NCBI RefSeq assembly: GCF_022427145.1
Contig: NZ_JAKSXN010000033.1
Location: 1-61,877 of the forward strand
Direction of reading: 5' to 3'
Origin: Paenibacillus timonensis
GTDB taxonomy: Bacteria; Bacillota; Bacilli; Paenibacillales; Paenibacillaceae
Length of the DNA stretch: 61,877 nt
A program made the position numbers and the translations under genes. Under the pieces are notes generated by a model. That model ran no database searches. It had not been told where the DNA came from and saw only the letters and a program-made list of their open reading frames with translations. The first letter of the stretch is position 1. Every line of letters begins with the position of its first letter. Of this stretch, positions 17,290 through 25,561 are shown in pieces.

Positions 17290-17952
17290 ATGAGGACAAA
17301 AGCAAGATGGCAAACGTACGGCACTCGATTATTAATGATGCTGGCAGGGTCTAGTTTATTGGCGTTCACGTATTACCACATCAATTTTCAGAACGGATTG
17401 TCGGAAGGCGGATTTGTCGGCTTGGCATTGCTTGGCAAATACCTGTTTAACCTGCCTCCGGCCTTAACCATGATCGCTTTGGATTTGCCGATCGTGGTAC
17501 TCGCTTGGTGGCTGAAAGGCCATAAGTTCGTGATCAATACGGTGGTGGCTTCGCTGACGTTTTCGCTGGTTTACGAGTTGTGCGAGCAATACTCGCCGCT
17601 GACGATGAACCTGCAAGGCAATCTTCCGTTGGCTGCGTTATTATCGGGTCTCCTCACCGGATTCGGAGCGGGGCTCGTGCTTCGGGCGGGCGGGGCGAGC
17701 GGCGGGGACGATATTTTGTCGATGCTGCTAAGCCAGTGGTCCGGCATCAAAATCGGTACGATGTTTATCATCATGGATGCGGTCGTGCTGACGGTCTCCT
17801 TGTTATATTTACCGTTCAAAGAAACGATGTTTACGATATTGGCGGTGCTGATCGCCGGCAAAATGATTACCTGGACCGTCCATTACGGTCAGGGACAGCT
17901 GACGCCGATGCGTCTGCCTTACCCGATGAAAGAGAAAACGGCTCGAGCTTAA
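17290..17952 (+). CDS. YitT/YczE-family membrane protein
   Basis: A 220-residue integral membrane protein with about five to six hydrophobic spans. It has the family features NGLSEGGFVGLALLGKYLF near the N-terminus and the Gly-rich segment GFGAGLVLRAGGASGGDDIL near the middle. The C-terminal DUF2179 domain found in many YitT proteins is absent; the chain ends shortly after the last span. The function of the family is unknown. The gene has an unusually long leader with a possible peptide ORF, so expression seems tightly controlled. Confidence 0.85.
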   Translation: MRTKARWQTYGTRLLMMLAGSSLLAFTYYHINFQNGLSEGGFVGLALLGKYLFNLPPALTMIALDLPIVVLAWWLKGHKFVINTVVASLTFSLVYELCEQYSPLTMNLQGNLPLAALLSGLLTGFGAGLVLRAGGASGGDDILSMLLSQWSGIKIGTMFIIMDAVVLTVSLLYLPFKETMFTILAVLIAGKMITWTVHYGQGQLTPMRLPYPMKEKTARA

Positions 17953-17971
17953 GGCTCGGGCCGTTTTTTTT
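17936..17971 (+). terminator. Terminator after the YitT gene
   Basis: AACGGC-CGAGC pairs with GCTCG-GCCGTT around the stop codon, followed by eight T residues. Confidence 0.85.
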
Positions 17972-17977
17972 GATTCT

Positions 17978-18466
17978 TTAGGATCTCCAGGATCCCTGCT
18001 GCCTGCGGATCAGCACGATTTGCCCCGCATGGTAGGCGTCATGCAGCAACCAGCGGGCTAGCTGGCGTCCGACCGACTCGTTCGAATTCGCGTAAGGCGC
18101 TTCCAGGTCACTCTCGGATAAGGAAGCGATCACCTCGCGCAATTCCAGCTGGATTCGCTTCGTTTCGGACTGCACGACGGCCCATGCGGCTTCTTCCTGC
18201 GACCCGCCGACTCCGGCGAAGGTTTCCTCGTTCGTTTCGACGGCCGCGCCCGGATCGATCCCTTTAAGGCGGCTGAGAATCCGCGCGTTGTAATAGTTGA
18301 TGTGATTGACCGTTTGCCAGATCGTGTTGCCGCCTCCCGGCGGTGCCCATGCGGCTTGCTCGCCGGTAACGCCTGCCAATGCCGTCGACAAGGGGACGAT
18401 CCATTCCTCCAGTTCCCAAGTGTTGTCCTTTTGCAATACCAGCAAATCCACGGCGCTTACGCTCAT
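17978..18466 (-). CDS. DinB-family (DUF664-like) protein
   Basis: A soluble 162-residue four-helix-bundle protein. The metal-binding histidines of the DinB/YfiT fold are visible: one in QTVNHINYYNARIL and two in LLHDAYHAGQIVLIRRQQG. Members include thiol transferases and many uncharacterised stress proteins in Bacillota; this is not DNA polymerase IV, also called DinB in enterics. It is divergent from the CGNR regulator gene, and the shared intergenic region is full of half-sites, so the regulator may control both. Confidence 0.85.
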   Translation of the reverse strand: MSVSAVDLLVLQKDNTWELEEWIVPLSTALAGVTGEQAAWAPPGGGNTIWQTVNHINYYNARILSRLKGIDPGAAVETNEETFAGVGGSQEEAAWAVVQSETKRIQLELREVIASLSESDLEAPYANSNESVGRQLARWLLHDAYHAGQIVLIRRQQGSWRS

Positions 18467-18483
18467 CCCAATTCCTCCTTCAT

Positions 18484-18582
18484 CATTGTAACTGGCTAAT
18501 CACGACTTAAGGGGTTACAATGGTATTGTAGCAGAAGATATAAGAAATGTAACCATCAATAAACAAATTAGATCGTTACATC
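18484..18582. promoter_or_regulatory. Half-site array between divergent genes
   Basis: Five copies of a TGTAAC/GTTACA-like hexamer occur here: CATTGTAA (18484-18491), TTACAATG (18515-18522), ATTGTA (18525-18530), TGTAACC near 18548 and GTTACA near 18575. TACAAT-GGT-ATTGTA at 18516-18530 is a perfect dyad. This looks like a multi-site operator controlling both flanking genes. Confidence 0.55.
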
Positions 18583-18599
18583 CTTGGAGGCTTTTGGAG

Positions 18600-19166
18600 T
18601 TGGAGACATTATGGAGCGATTTTCTCAACAGCGAGTGGCATGATTGGCGCGGGAGCGGACGCAGCGAAGATCGGCTCGAGCTCCCGGTATGGCAGGAGCG
18701 TTTCCTTAGCGGCTGGCAGTTGGCGGCACTTGTACCGATGCCGGCGGAAGAAGCCTTGGCGATGCGCCGTTTTCGGGAGCGTCTGCATGCTCTTGCGGTT
18801 AAATTGGCAGAAGGCGGCGGCATGGATGATGGGGATTGGCAGCTCCTGAACGAGCATCTGGCGCCGGATGCGGTAACCCGCCGTTTGATCGGCGGACCCG
18901 GGGACGTCCGGCTGGAATATATACCGATGACGGAGGATTGGCGCCACGTGCGAGCGGAGATCGCCGCGAGCTTCGGCGAAACGCTGCTTGCGGGAGATAC
19001 GGGAAGGATTCGCGTGTGCGATAACCCCGATTGCCGCTGGATCTTCTATGATGACACGCGCAACCGGACGAAGAAATACTGCGATGATAAGATGTGCGGC
19101 AACTTGATGAAGGTGCGGCGGTTTCGCGCCCGTAAGAAAGCCGGAATGGAGCGGGACGAGGATTAG
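18600..19166 (+). CDS. CGNR zinc-finger (ABATE-domain) regulator
   Basis: A 188-residue protein with a helical ABATE-like N-terminal domain and a C-terminal CGNR zinc finger: a C-x4-C pair (CDNPDC), then C-x4-C in YCDDKMC, followed by GNLMKVRRFRARKK, which carries the defining CGNR-like C-G-N. The family is thought to bind DNA and to regulate stress or antibiotic-related genes. The TTG at 18600 is nine bases after GGAGG; another TTG at 18594 is too close. The half-site array upstream suggests that it regulates itself and the divergent DinB-like gene. Confidence 0.85.
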   Translation: METLWSDFLNSEWHDWRGSGRSEDRLELPVWQERFLSGWQLAALVPMPAEEALAMRRFRERLHALAVKLAEGGGMDDGDWQLLNEHLAPDAVTRRLIGGPGDVRLEYIPMTEDWRHVRAEIAASFGETLLAGDTGRIRVCDNPDCRWIFYDDTRNRTKKYCDDKMCGNLMKVRRFRARKKAGMERDED

Positions 19167-19185
19167 GGAACAATTAGGGGAAAAG

Positions 19186-19216
19186 AACAAGGCTGCCGGG
19201 ATACGGCAGCCTTGTT
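19186..19216. terminator. Bidirectional terminator between the CGNR gene and msrAB
   Basis: AACAAGGCTGCC and GGCAGCCTTGTT form a perfect 12-base stem with a short loop, between convergent genes. Confidence 0.85.
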
Positions 19217-19236
19217 TTACGATATAACGAACGTCG

Positions 19237-20217
19237 TTATTCGTGCGTGTCCTCGAAAAGATAGAGATACTCCCCGTAGCCTTCCTTCTCCAGATCGGCC
19301 TTCGGCACAAAGCGGAGCGCCGCGGAATTGATGCAATATCGAAGACCCGTCGGTTCCGGTCCGTCCTCGAAGACGTGGCCGAGGTGGGAATCGCCTAGTC
19401 GGCTACGTACTTCGGTGCGGATCATGAAATGGCTGGTATCGGTTTTTTCCTTGATATGGTAGCTGCGGAGCGGGCGCGTAAAGCTGGGCCAACCGCAGCC
19501 GGCATCGTATTTGTCGCGAGAGCTGAACAGCGGCTCGCCGGAGACGACGTCGACATAAATGCCCTCTTCCTCATGATCCCAGTACTCGCCCGTAAAGGGG
19601 CGCTCGGTCGCGTTGTTTTGCGTCACCTCATATTGCATCGGCGTCAGCCGGCGTTTCAGTTCCTCCCGATCATCTGGACCGGACCAGTGACGTTCCAGGA
19701 AATCCTCGCGGCCGGAGCCTTTGCGGTACAGCTTGTAATGCCCCGGGTTTTTCTTATGGTATTGCTGATGGTATTCCTCGGCAGGATAAAAAGGCGCCGC
19801 CGGCAAAATCGGGGTGACGATCGGCTTGTCGAAGCGGCCGCTTTGCGCTAGCTCCTGCTTAGAGGATTCGGCTTCCAGGCGCTGTTGCTCGTCATGGTAA
19901 AATATCGCGGTGCGGTACGAATCGCCGCGATCATGAAATTGGCCGCCTTCGTCCGTCGGGTCGATTTGCTGCCAATAGAGCTCCAGCAGCTTGCGGTAAG
20001 GAAACACGGCCGGGTCGTACGCAATTTGCACGGCTTCGTAGTGGCCGGTATGTCCGGCGCAAACCTGCTCATAGGTAGGATTAACCGTATGACCGCCGGT
20101 ATATCCGGATATAATGCCGTGAATGCCGGGCAGTTCCTCGAATGGCGATACCATGCACCAGAAGCAGCCGCCGGCAAAAGTGGCCAGTTTGACATTGGAA
20201 TTTGACGCTGGACTCAT
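19237..20217 (-). CDS. msrAB: Bifunctional methionine sulfoxide reductase A/B
   Basis: Fusion enzyme of 326 residues that reduces both S- and R-methionine sulfoxide, using thioredoxin. The N-terminal MsrA domain has the catalytic GGCFWC (C18). The C-terminal MsrB domain has the metal-site Cys in DAGCGWPSF, no obvious second CxxC pair, and the catalytic Cys295 in RYCINSAAL. No signal peptide is present, so it is cytosolic. The ATG follows GGAGGGATCAC on the minus strand. It is a single gene in an oxidative-stress neighbourhood. Confidence 0.96.
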   Translation of the reverse strand: MSPASNSNVKLATFAGGCFWCMVSPFEELPGIHGIISGYTGGHTVNPTYEQVCAGHTGHYEAVQIAYDPAVFPYRKLLELYWQQIDPTDEGGQFHDRGDSYRTAIFYHDEQQRLEAESSKQELAQSGRFDKPIVTPILPAAPFYPAEEYHQQYHKKNPGHYKLYRKGSGREDFLERHWSGPDDREELKRRLTPMQYEVTQNNATERPFTGEYWDHEEEGIYVDVVSGEPLFSSRDKYDAGCGWPSFTRPLRSYHIKEKTDTSHFMIRTEVRSRLGDSHLGHVFEDGPEPTGLRYCINSAALRFVPKADLEKEGYGEYLYLFEDTHE

Positions 20218-20310
20218 TGTGATCCCTCCGTTTCGTATTTATTATAACTTGTTTTTGCACCAAATCCCAAACGCCGGCATAAAAGGCTGGTGCTCTCCCA
20301 GAGTACGTGC

Positions 20311-20468
20311 TATAATGATTCCATTAAACATGCATGGTTCCCAAAGGGGAGTAGCTGCTACAATAAAGTCGTCATTACGGGAGTTATACATACCCCCGGC
20401 TTTATTGGCAACGAACAGTTGTTAGCGAGACCTTTGCCCGTAGCGAGTATTGGGTAAAGGTCTTTTTT
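20311..20468 (+). ncRNA. yybP-ykoY manganese riboswitch with terminator
   Basis: TATAAT at 20311-20316 starts a leader with AAAGGGGAGTAGC (20343-20355) and CAGTTGTTAGCGAGACCTTTGCC (about 20417-20439, read in parts), the two conserved ends of the yybP-ykoY element. The GACCTTT at 20429 also forms a terminator with AAAGGTC at 20456-20462 plus a T-run. Mn(II) binding would stabilise the aptamer and turn on the TerC gene. The sequence match is strong and the downstream gene is a classic target. Confidence 0.92.
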
Positions 20469-20479
20469 GATGCATAAAT

Positions 20480-20516
20480 TGCGTCGTGCCCAATACGGAC
20501 ACGGCGCATTTTTTTT
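20480..20516 (+). terminator. Second terminator in the terC leader
   Basis: TGCG-CGTG-CC pairs with GG-CACG-CGCA and is followed by eight T residues, only about 12 bases after the riboswitch terminator. It would back up the first or report a second control layer. Confidence 0.75.
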
Positions 20517-20665
20517 GGATCCAGATGGGGATTGTTCCCGTAGCCCCAGCCGCATCAATTGTCCGTCGGCCAGTTACACTATCCTTATCAGCCAGCGGCC
20601 GATCGCAAGGCGGTTTTCCGAAAAGAATGGGGCCGCTGCATGGAAAATGAGAAAGGGGAGAGAAA

Positions 20666-21361
20666 ATGGAATTATTTTCGCCGGAATTTTGGATGGCCTT
20701 ATTATCCATCGTCTTGATTGACCTCGTCCTCGCAGGGGACAATGCGATCGTCATCGGGCTTGCTGCCCGCAACGTGCCGCACCAGGATCAGAAGAAAGTC
20801 ATTGTTTGGGGAACCGTGGGCGCGATCGTCATCCGGGTGATCATGACTTTGCTCGTCGTGCAGTTGCTCAACATCCCGGGTTTGCGTCTCGCCGGCGGCA
20901 TTGCCCTAGTCTGGATCGCTTATAAATTGCTGGTCGAGGAGAAAAACCACGAGATTAAGGCAGGAAACCGGATGTGGGCGGCCATCCGCACGATCATCAT
21001 CGCCGATGCCATGATGGGCCTCGACAACGTGCTTGCCGTAGCCGGCGCTGCGCACGGGGATTTTCTGCTGGTGGTGATCGGGTTGGCCGTTTCCGTACCG
21101 ATCATGGTTTGGGGCAGCACGATGATCTTGAAGCTGACCGAACGTTTTCCAATTGTCATTACGATCGGGGCAGCGGTGCTGGCTTGGACTTCGGCTAAAA
21201 TGATCGTCGAAGAACCGCTGATCCATGATTGGTTCGCCAGTCCTTGGATCAAATACGGTTTCGAGGTTCTCGTCGTCGTGGCGGTCGTGCTGCTTGGCAC
21301 CCAAATGAAGAAGCGCAAAGCGCGTCTTCGCCAAGCCGTGCCGCAAACCAACGGCGGATAA
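20666..21361 (+). CDS. TerC-family membrane protein, Mn exporter type
   Basis: An integral membrane protein of 231 residues with seven predicted spans. It has the TerC motifs: LVLAGDNAIVIGLAARN near residue 20 and ADAMMGLDNVLAVAGAA near 120, whose acidic residues lie in the membrane and probably bind metal. Relatives behind yybP-ykoY riboswitches (YkoY, YceF and Alx-like) export or load Mn(II) at the membrane. The ATG follows AAAGGGGAGAG. The riboswitch and tandem terminators upstream make manganese control very likely. Confidence 0.92.
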   Translation: MELFSPEFWMALLSIVLIDLVLAGDNAIVIGLAARNVPHQDQKKVIVWGTVGAIVIRVIMTLLVVQLLNIPGLRLAGGIALVWIAYKLLVEEKNHEIKAGNRMWAAIRTIIIADAMMGLDNVLAVAGAAHGDFLLVVIGLAVSVPIMVWGSTMILKLTERFPIVITIGAAVLAWTSAKMIVEEPLIHDWFASPWIKYGFEVLVVVAVVLLGTQMKKRKARLRQAVPQTNGG

Positions 21362-21444
21362 AAGCTCAAGAATTGAATAAACAACGCCGCAGGCGGCCGA
21401 TTCAACAGGCCGCCGCGGCGTTGTTTGCATTTTGGGGCATTAGC

Positions 21445-22269
21445 TCAAGCGCCGCCGTTATCCCGGGCGGTTTGGCGGAATTGCTTGGGAGACATGCCAA
21501 ACCGTTTGCGGAACACTTTATGGAAGTAGTTATAGCTGGGAAAACCCGAGCTTTCCGCGACATGCTCGAGCGACAAGGGGCTGAAGATAATTCGTTCCCG
21601 CGCCATGTTCAGCCGCACTTCCAGCGTGTATTGTATCATGCTGGTGCCAAACGCCTGCTTGAAGAGATGCACCGCCCGCGATACGCTGATGCCGACGTGG
21701 TTGGCGGCGTCCTCCAGCTTAATGGCAGAGGACGCGTTTTCTTCAATATAATTTTTCAAGCGGTGGGCAAGATAGGTAGGATAAGCGGGCTGCGGCTGCT
21801 CCAGCAAATTCCGTTCGATCTCCAGGCAAAGGATTTTCAAATAATACCCGGATATTTCCGGCGCCGGATTGGAGATGCGGCGCTGCTCCAACATGATCTG
21901 CCGGAAAGCCCCCACGATGCCCTCGGACAAAGGGACTTTCAGGCGTTGGGGTAGCGGCCGGCGGTGCCACCAGGCTTCAATCCATTCCCCGGACAGAAAT
22001 ATATAATAGTCTCCGCTGGAAACCGCCGTATCTCCGGTACCGCCAGGTTCAGCCTCGATTCTCAGCTCGTAGGGATCCCCCGGAGCAAACAGCAGCAAAT
22101 CCCCGGGCTCCAGCAGCTCCAGCCGCCCGTTTAACCGCGAGCGGCATTTGCCCAGCGTCTGCAGGCGAATCAGGTAATTTTCGTGCCCGTCCGGTTGCGT
22201 CGTGTGGAACGGCTTGCGGTGCAAGGCATAGCCGGCATGCAAAATTTGCAGGTTTGCATCTTCATTCAT
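21445..22269 (-). CDS. AraC-family transcriptional regulator
   Basis: A 274-residue regulator with an N-terminal cupin sensor (NYLIRLQTLG, LEPGDLLLFAPGDPYEL) and a C-terminal pair of helix-turn-helix motifs (AANHVGISVSRAVHLFKQAFG and VAESSGFPSYNYFHKVFRKRFGMSPKQFR, read in parts). The ATG at 22269 follows GGAGG at seven bases on the minus strand. It is divergent from the isomerase and oxidoreductase genes, its likely targets, probably in response to a sugar or sugar acid. Confidence 0.93.
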   Translation of the reverse strand: MNEDANLQILHAGYALHRKPFHTTQPDGHENYLIRLQTLGKCRSRLNGRLELLEPGDLLLFAPGDPYELRIEAEPGGTGDTAVSSGDYYIFLSGEWIEAWWHRRPLPQRLKVPLSEGIVGAFRQIMLEQRRISNPAPEISGYYLKILCLEIERNLLEQPQPAYPTYLAHRLKNYIEENASSAIKLEDAANHVGISVSRAVHLFKQAFGTSMIQYTLEVRLNMARERIIFSPLSLEHVAESSGFPSYNYFHKVFRKRFGMSPKQFRQTARDNGGA

Positions 22270-22357
22270 TGGTATCCTCCACAGGGTCCTCAAAAATAAT
22301 GACCAGATAGTTCATGTTTCAATCATATTATTCATTTTACAATGGAGCGTTTTGAAA

Positions 22358-22429
22358 TACCATGGTACATGGAAAGCGCTTCAATCGGTTGACAATTAGC
22401 TTGGCGTGAGCGGAGTTCCAGGTTATACC
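22358..22429 (+). promoter_or_regulatory. Promoter region of the isomerase-oxidoreductase pair
   Basis: A palindrome TACCATGGTA (22358-22367), a cre-like core GAAAGCGCTTC (about 22372-22382) and a TTGGCG-N17-TATACC promoter (22401-22406, 22424-22429) lie before the 22455 gene. This suggests CcpA repression plus AraC control. The cre match is imperfect at its ends. Confidence 0.4.
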
Positions 22430-22454
22430 ACAACGATGGATGAGGTGAACGAAA

Positions 22455-23225
22455 ATGACGCAGGTCGGTTTGCAATTGTATACGGTAAGGGATCATTTGG
22501 AGAAAGATTTTGAGGGGACGCTGCGCAAGGTAGCGGAGCTTGGCTATAAAGGCGTGGAGTTTGCCGGTTATTACGGCCGCACGGTAGAGCAGGTGCAGGA
22601 AATTCTGCAGGAAACGGGATTAACCGCGATTGGCGCGCATACCCCGTATAACCGGCTGAAGGAAGCCTTGGAAGAGGAGTTGGCTTTCAATAAAACGATT
22701 GGCAGCCGCTATATCATCGTTCCGTATTTGGCGGAGGAAGATCGCAACCGCTGGCCGGAAATCATCGAAGATTTGAAAACATTCGGAGAACGCTGCAAAG
22801 CGGAGGGTTTGGTGCTTTGCTATCATAACCATGATTTCGAGTTGACGTTGCAGCATGACGGCAAGCCGGTGCTTGACGCGATTTACGAGCAAGTGCCCGA
22901 GTCCTTGCTGCAGGTTGAACTCGACACCTGCTGGGTTGCCTTCGCAGGGGCGAATCCGCTGGAATACATCGCTACCTATCAGGGGCGGCTGCCGCTGGTA
23001 CACTGGAAGGACTTGATTAAGAAGGCGGACGGCTCGCCGGAAACGGTTGAACTGGGCAAGGGGGAAATCGCCATCACGGCCATCGGGGACGCGGCGGTCG
23101 CTGCGGGGGCCGAATGGCTGATCGTGGAGCAGGATTATTGCGCCGGAGATTCGCTGGACAGCATCAAAACCAGCATGGAATGGGTCCGTGCTTACGCGAA
23201 TAAAGGAGGGAATCTTCATGTCTAA
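22455..23225 (+). CDS. Sugar phosphate isomerase/epimerase (xylose isomerase-like)
   Basis: A 256-residue TIM-barrel enzyme of the AP-endonuclease-2/xylose-isomerase superfamily, beginning VGLQLYTVRDHLEKD. Metal-binding residues appear in IGAHTPY, CYHNHDFEL, VELDTCW, VHWKDL and VEQDY. Such enzymes usually isomerise or epimerise inositol or sugar-like substrates and are often paired with Gfo/Idh/MocA oxidoreductases, as here, where the next gene overlaps by eight bases. The substrate cannot be told. Confidence 0.88.
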   Translation: MTQVGLQLYTVRDHLEKDFEGTLRKVAELGYKGVEFAGYYGRTVEQVQEILQETGLTAIGAHTPYNRLKEALEEELAFNKTIGSRYIIVPYLAEEDRNRWPEIIEDLKTFGERCKAEGLVLCYHNHDFELTLQHDGKPVLDAIYEQVPESLLQVELDTCWVAFAGANPLEYIATYQGRLPLVHWKDLIKKADGSPETVELGKGEIAITAIGDAAVAAGAEWLIVEQDYCAGDSLDSIKTSMEWVRAYANKGGNLHV

Positions 23226-24300
23226 AACGTTGAAAGTCGCGATTATCGGTTGCGGCGGGATTGCGAACGGCAAACACCTGCCAAGCCTGGCGCAACAACC
23301 TGAAGTGGAAATCGTTGCGTTCTGCGATATCGTCGAGGAGCGCGCAACTAAAGCCGCAGCGCAATACGGCACGGAGGGTGCCAAGGTCTATACCGATTTC
23401 CGTCAGCTGTTGGCGGAGAGCGACGCGGAAGTCGTGCATGTCTGCACGCCGAACGATTCCCATGCCGAAATCACGGTTGCCTCGCTCGAGTCGGGCCGCC
23501 ATGTGATGTGTGAGAAGCCGATGGCCAAGACGGCCGAGCAGGCCCGCCAAATGCTGGATGCCGCCAAACGCACGGGCAAAAAGCTGACGATCGCTTACCA
23601 GAACCGCTTCCGCAGCGACAGCTTGTACTTGAAGGAGCTATGCGAGAACGGCGAACTTGGCGACATTTATCTCGGCAAGGCACTGGCGCTTCGCCGTCGG
23701 GCCGTGCCGACGTGGGGCGTGTTCCTGGACGAGGAAAAGCAAGGCGGCGGTCCGTTGATCGATATCGGCACCCATGCGCTGGACTTGACCCTGTGGTTGA
23801 TGAACAATTACGAGCCGAAAAGCGTGACCGGTTCCGTCTTCCATAAACTCGGAAACCGCGAAGATGCGGCTAACGCGTTTGGGCCTTGGAATCCCGAGGA
23901 ATTCAAAGTGGAAGATTCCGCATTTGGTTTTATCACGATGAAGAACGGGGCGACGATCATCCTCGAGTCGAGCTGGGCGCTGAACGTCGTTGATTTTGGC
24001 GAAGCCAAAACGCTGCTGTGCGGTACGGAAGGCGGGGCGGACATGACGAACGGCCTGCGCATCAACGGCGAGAAAATGAGCCGTTTGTATGAGACGAAGA
24101 TCGATCTCGGTTCGGGCGGTGTCGCTTTCTACGAAGGCAAGCAGGAAACTGATGCCACGCGCGAAGCGAGAGCCTGGGTGCAGGCGATTCTTGAGGACAA
24201 GGAGCCGCTCGTCAAGCCGGAGCAAGCGCTAGTCGTGACGGAAATTTTGGAGGCCATTTACGAGTCGGCGCGAACCGGAAAAACGGTCTATTTTGATTAA
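23218..24300 (+). CDS. Gfo/Idh/MocA-family oxidoreductase
   Basis: NAD(P)-dependent sugar or inositol dehydrogenase of 360 residues. It opens with VAIIGCGGIANGKHLPSL (Rossmann GxGxxG), then CTPNDSHAEI and CEKPMAKT, the EKP motif whose Lys contacts substrate. The C-terminal beta-sheet domain (DIGTHALDLTLWLM) supplies the catalytic His. The ATG at 23218 has a strong AAAGGAGGG site and overlaps the isomerase stop, so the two are one operon. Together they probably catabolise a sugar or polyol taken up elsewhere. Confidence 0.92.
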   Translation: MSKTLKVAIIGCGGIANGKHLPSLAQQPEVEIVAFCDIVEERATKAAAQYGTEGAKVYTDFRQLLAESDAEVVHVCTPNDSHAEITVASLESGRHVMCEKPMAKTAEQARQMLDAAKRTGKKLTIAYQNRFRSDSLYLKELCENGELGDIYLGKALALRRRAVPTWGVFLDEEKQGGGPLIDIGTHALDLTLWLMNNYEPKSVTGSVFHKLGNREDAANAFGPWNPEEFKVEDSAFGFITMKNGATIILESSWALNVVDFGEAKTLLCGTEGGADMTNGLRINGEKMSRLYETKIDLGSGGVAFYEGKQETDATREARAWVQAILEDKEPLVKPEQALVVTEILEAIYESARTGKTVYFD

Positions 24301-24390
24301 TCGACGGAAGCTCCGGGAAGAAACAGGGAAGGAACTCGCTGCCGAAATGTGGTGGGTATAAGTTACAACCAGCGTAATATACTATATTAG

Positions 24391-24416
24391 CGGCCGCCTT
24401 GGGCGGCCGTTTTTTT
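24391..24416 (+). terminator. Terminator after the oxidoreductase gene
   Basis: CGGCCGCC pairs with GGCGGCCG, followed by seven T residues. Confidence 0.9.
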
Positions 24417-24475
24417 AAATCACCCGGGTACCCCCTTACTTTCCAAGGACAAATGTGCTAATATGAAATATACTA

Positions 24476-24493
24476 ACAAAATGTAAGTTTTGT
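24476..24493 (+). promoter_or_regulatory. Candidate HxlR operator
   Basis: ACAAAA-N6-TTTTGT is a perfect dyad 35 bases before the HxlR start, in an AT-rich region with ATATGAAATATACT just upstream. Autorepression is likely by family analogy. Confidence 0.45.
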
Positions 24494-24528
24494 GCCTTTA
24501 GGCGGGCTATGATAACGAGGTGAAATTT

Positions 24529-24846
24529 ATGGATGAGCATTCTCATGCGATGTGTCCGCGGTTTGAATCGGCTTTTTCGTTTCTAGGCAAGCGTTGGAAC
24601 GGATTGATCATCAATACGCTGATGAGCGGGCCGAAACGATTCAAGGATATTTCCAATCAGATTCCTTCCATGAGCGATAAAATGTTGTCGGAGCGGATGA
24701 AGGATTTGGAATGTGAAGGGATTTTGATCCGTCATGTTTATCCTGAGACGCCGGTTCGGATTGAATATGAGTTGACCGAGAAGGGGCGGGCGCTTCGTCC
24801 GGTCATGGATGAGGTTCAGGCCTGGGCGACCGAGTGGATCAAGTGA
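24529..24846 (+). CDS. HxlR-family winged-helix regulator
   Basis: A 105-residue MarR-like regulator with the family signature CPRFESAFSFLGKRWNGLIINTL at the N-terminus (read in parts) and RFKDISNQIPSMSDKMLSERMKDLE as the recognition helix. The N-terminal Cys matches the redox-sensing Cys of Bacillus YodB and CatR, which sense quinones and diamide. The ATG at 24529 is six bases after GAGGTG. It is followed by a flavoprotein gene, its probable target. Confidence 0.92.
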   Translation: MDEHSHAMCPRFESAFSFLGKRWNGLIINTLMSGPKRFKDISNQIPSMSDKMLSERMKDLECEGILIRHVYPETPVRIEYELTEKGRALRPVMDEVQAWATEWIK

Positions 24847-24904
24847 TCGGCATGCCGTTACCGGCGAGCGGGCGGCATGAATACAATAGAAAGTGGGTGT
24901 ACTT

Positions 24905-25471
24905 GTGGCTGAGGTAATTGTTATCGGAGCAGGACCGGCTGGAGCCAGCGCAGCGCTTTTCTTGGCCAAAGCGGGCAAAGAGACGCTCGTTCTGGACAGC
25001 AACGCCAGCATGACCAAACGGGCATGGATCGAAAATCATTACGGCGCGAAGGAGATTTCCGGACCGGATCTGTTGAAGATCGGGCGGGAGCAAGCGGAGA
25101 AATTCGGCGCGAAATTCATTGAGGAAAAAGTGACGGGCGTAGATACCAACGGCGGATCGAAAGTGACCGTCAAGACCGAATCCGGCCGCAGTTACGAAGC
25201 GTCCCATATCGTATTGGCCACCGGCGCGTTAACCGATCTTGCAAGCGCTATCGGCTTGGAGCTGAAGGAAGGCCGCGAGCCTAGAATCAAAACGGTGATC
25301 GCTACGGACGGCGAAGGCCGTACGAGCATTCCGCGCGTTTGGGCGGCGGGAACGGTAGCCGGAGTAAGCGTGCATACGATCATCACCGCCGGCGACGGCG
25401 CGAAGGTTGCGATCGAGCTCATCAGCGAGCTGAACGGCGAGCGTTACGTGGATCACGACGTACTTAAGTAA
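24905..25471 (+). CDS. Small FAD-dependent oxidoreductase, thioredoxin-reductase-like
   Basis: A 188-residue flavoprotein with VIVIGAGPAGASAALFLAKAGK (FAD GxGxxG) at the N-terminus, IVLATG in the middle, and AAGTVAGVSVHTIITAGDGAKVAIELI near the end, the FAD-closing motif of thioredoxin reductases. It has no CxxC pair and no NADPH domain, so it is about 120 residues shorter than TrxR. It may be a stand-alone FAD domain that takes electrons from another protein or from a thiol. The GTG at 24905 is preferred over the GTG at 24893 because AAAGTGGG fits its spacing. It follows the HxlR gene and is probably regulated by it. Confidence 0.8.
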   Translation: MAEVIVIGAGPAGASAALFLAKAGKETLVLDSNASMTKRAWIENHYGAKEISGPDLLKIGREQAEKFGAKFIEEKVTGVDTNGGSKVTVKTESGRSYEASHIVLATGALTDLASAIGLELKEGREPRIKTVIATDGEGRTSIPRVWAAGTVAGVSVHTIITAGDGAKVAIELISELNGERYVDHDVLK

Positions 25472-25489
25472 TAAATATGAACATACGGT

Positions 25490-25515
25490 AGGCCTCCTTA
25501 GCTAGGGGGCCTTTT
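25490..25515 (+). terminator. Terminator after the flavoprotein gene
   Basis: AGGCCTCC pairs with GGGGGCCT around a TTAGCTA loop, followed by TTTTC. Confidence 0.8.
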
Positions 25516-25545
25516 CATTATGACATTTACGTATGTGCATCTCGA

Positions 25546-25561
25546 AAATAACGTGTTATTT
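25546..25561. promoter_or_regulatory. Palindromic site between genes
   Basis: AAATAAC-GT-GTTATTT, perfect seven-base arms two bases apart, lies about 150 bases before the next gene. An operator is the simplest reading; the regulator is unknown. Confidence 0.35.

Noticed and set aside
17978..18466. DNA polymerase IV from the DinB name
   Set aside because: The protein is the unrelated four-helix-bundle DinB/DUF664 family with metal-binding His residues.
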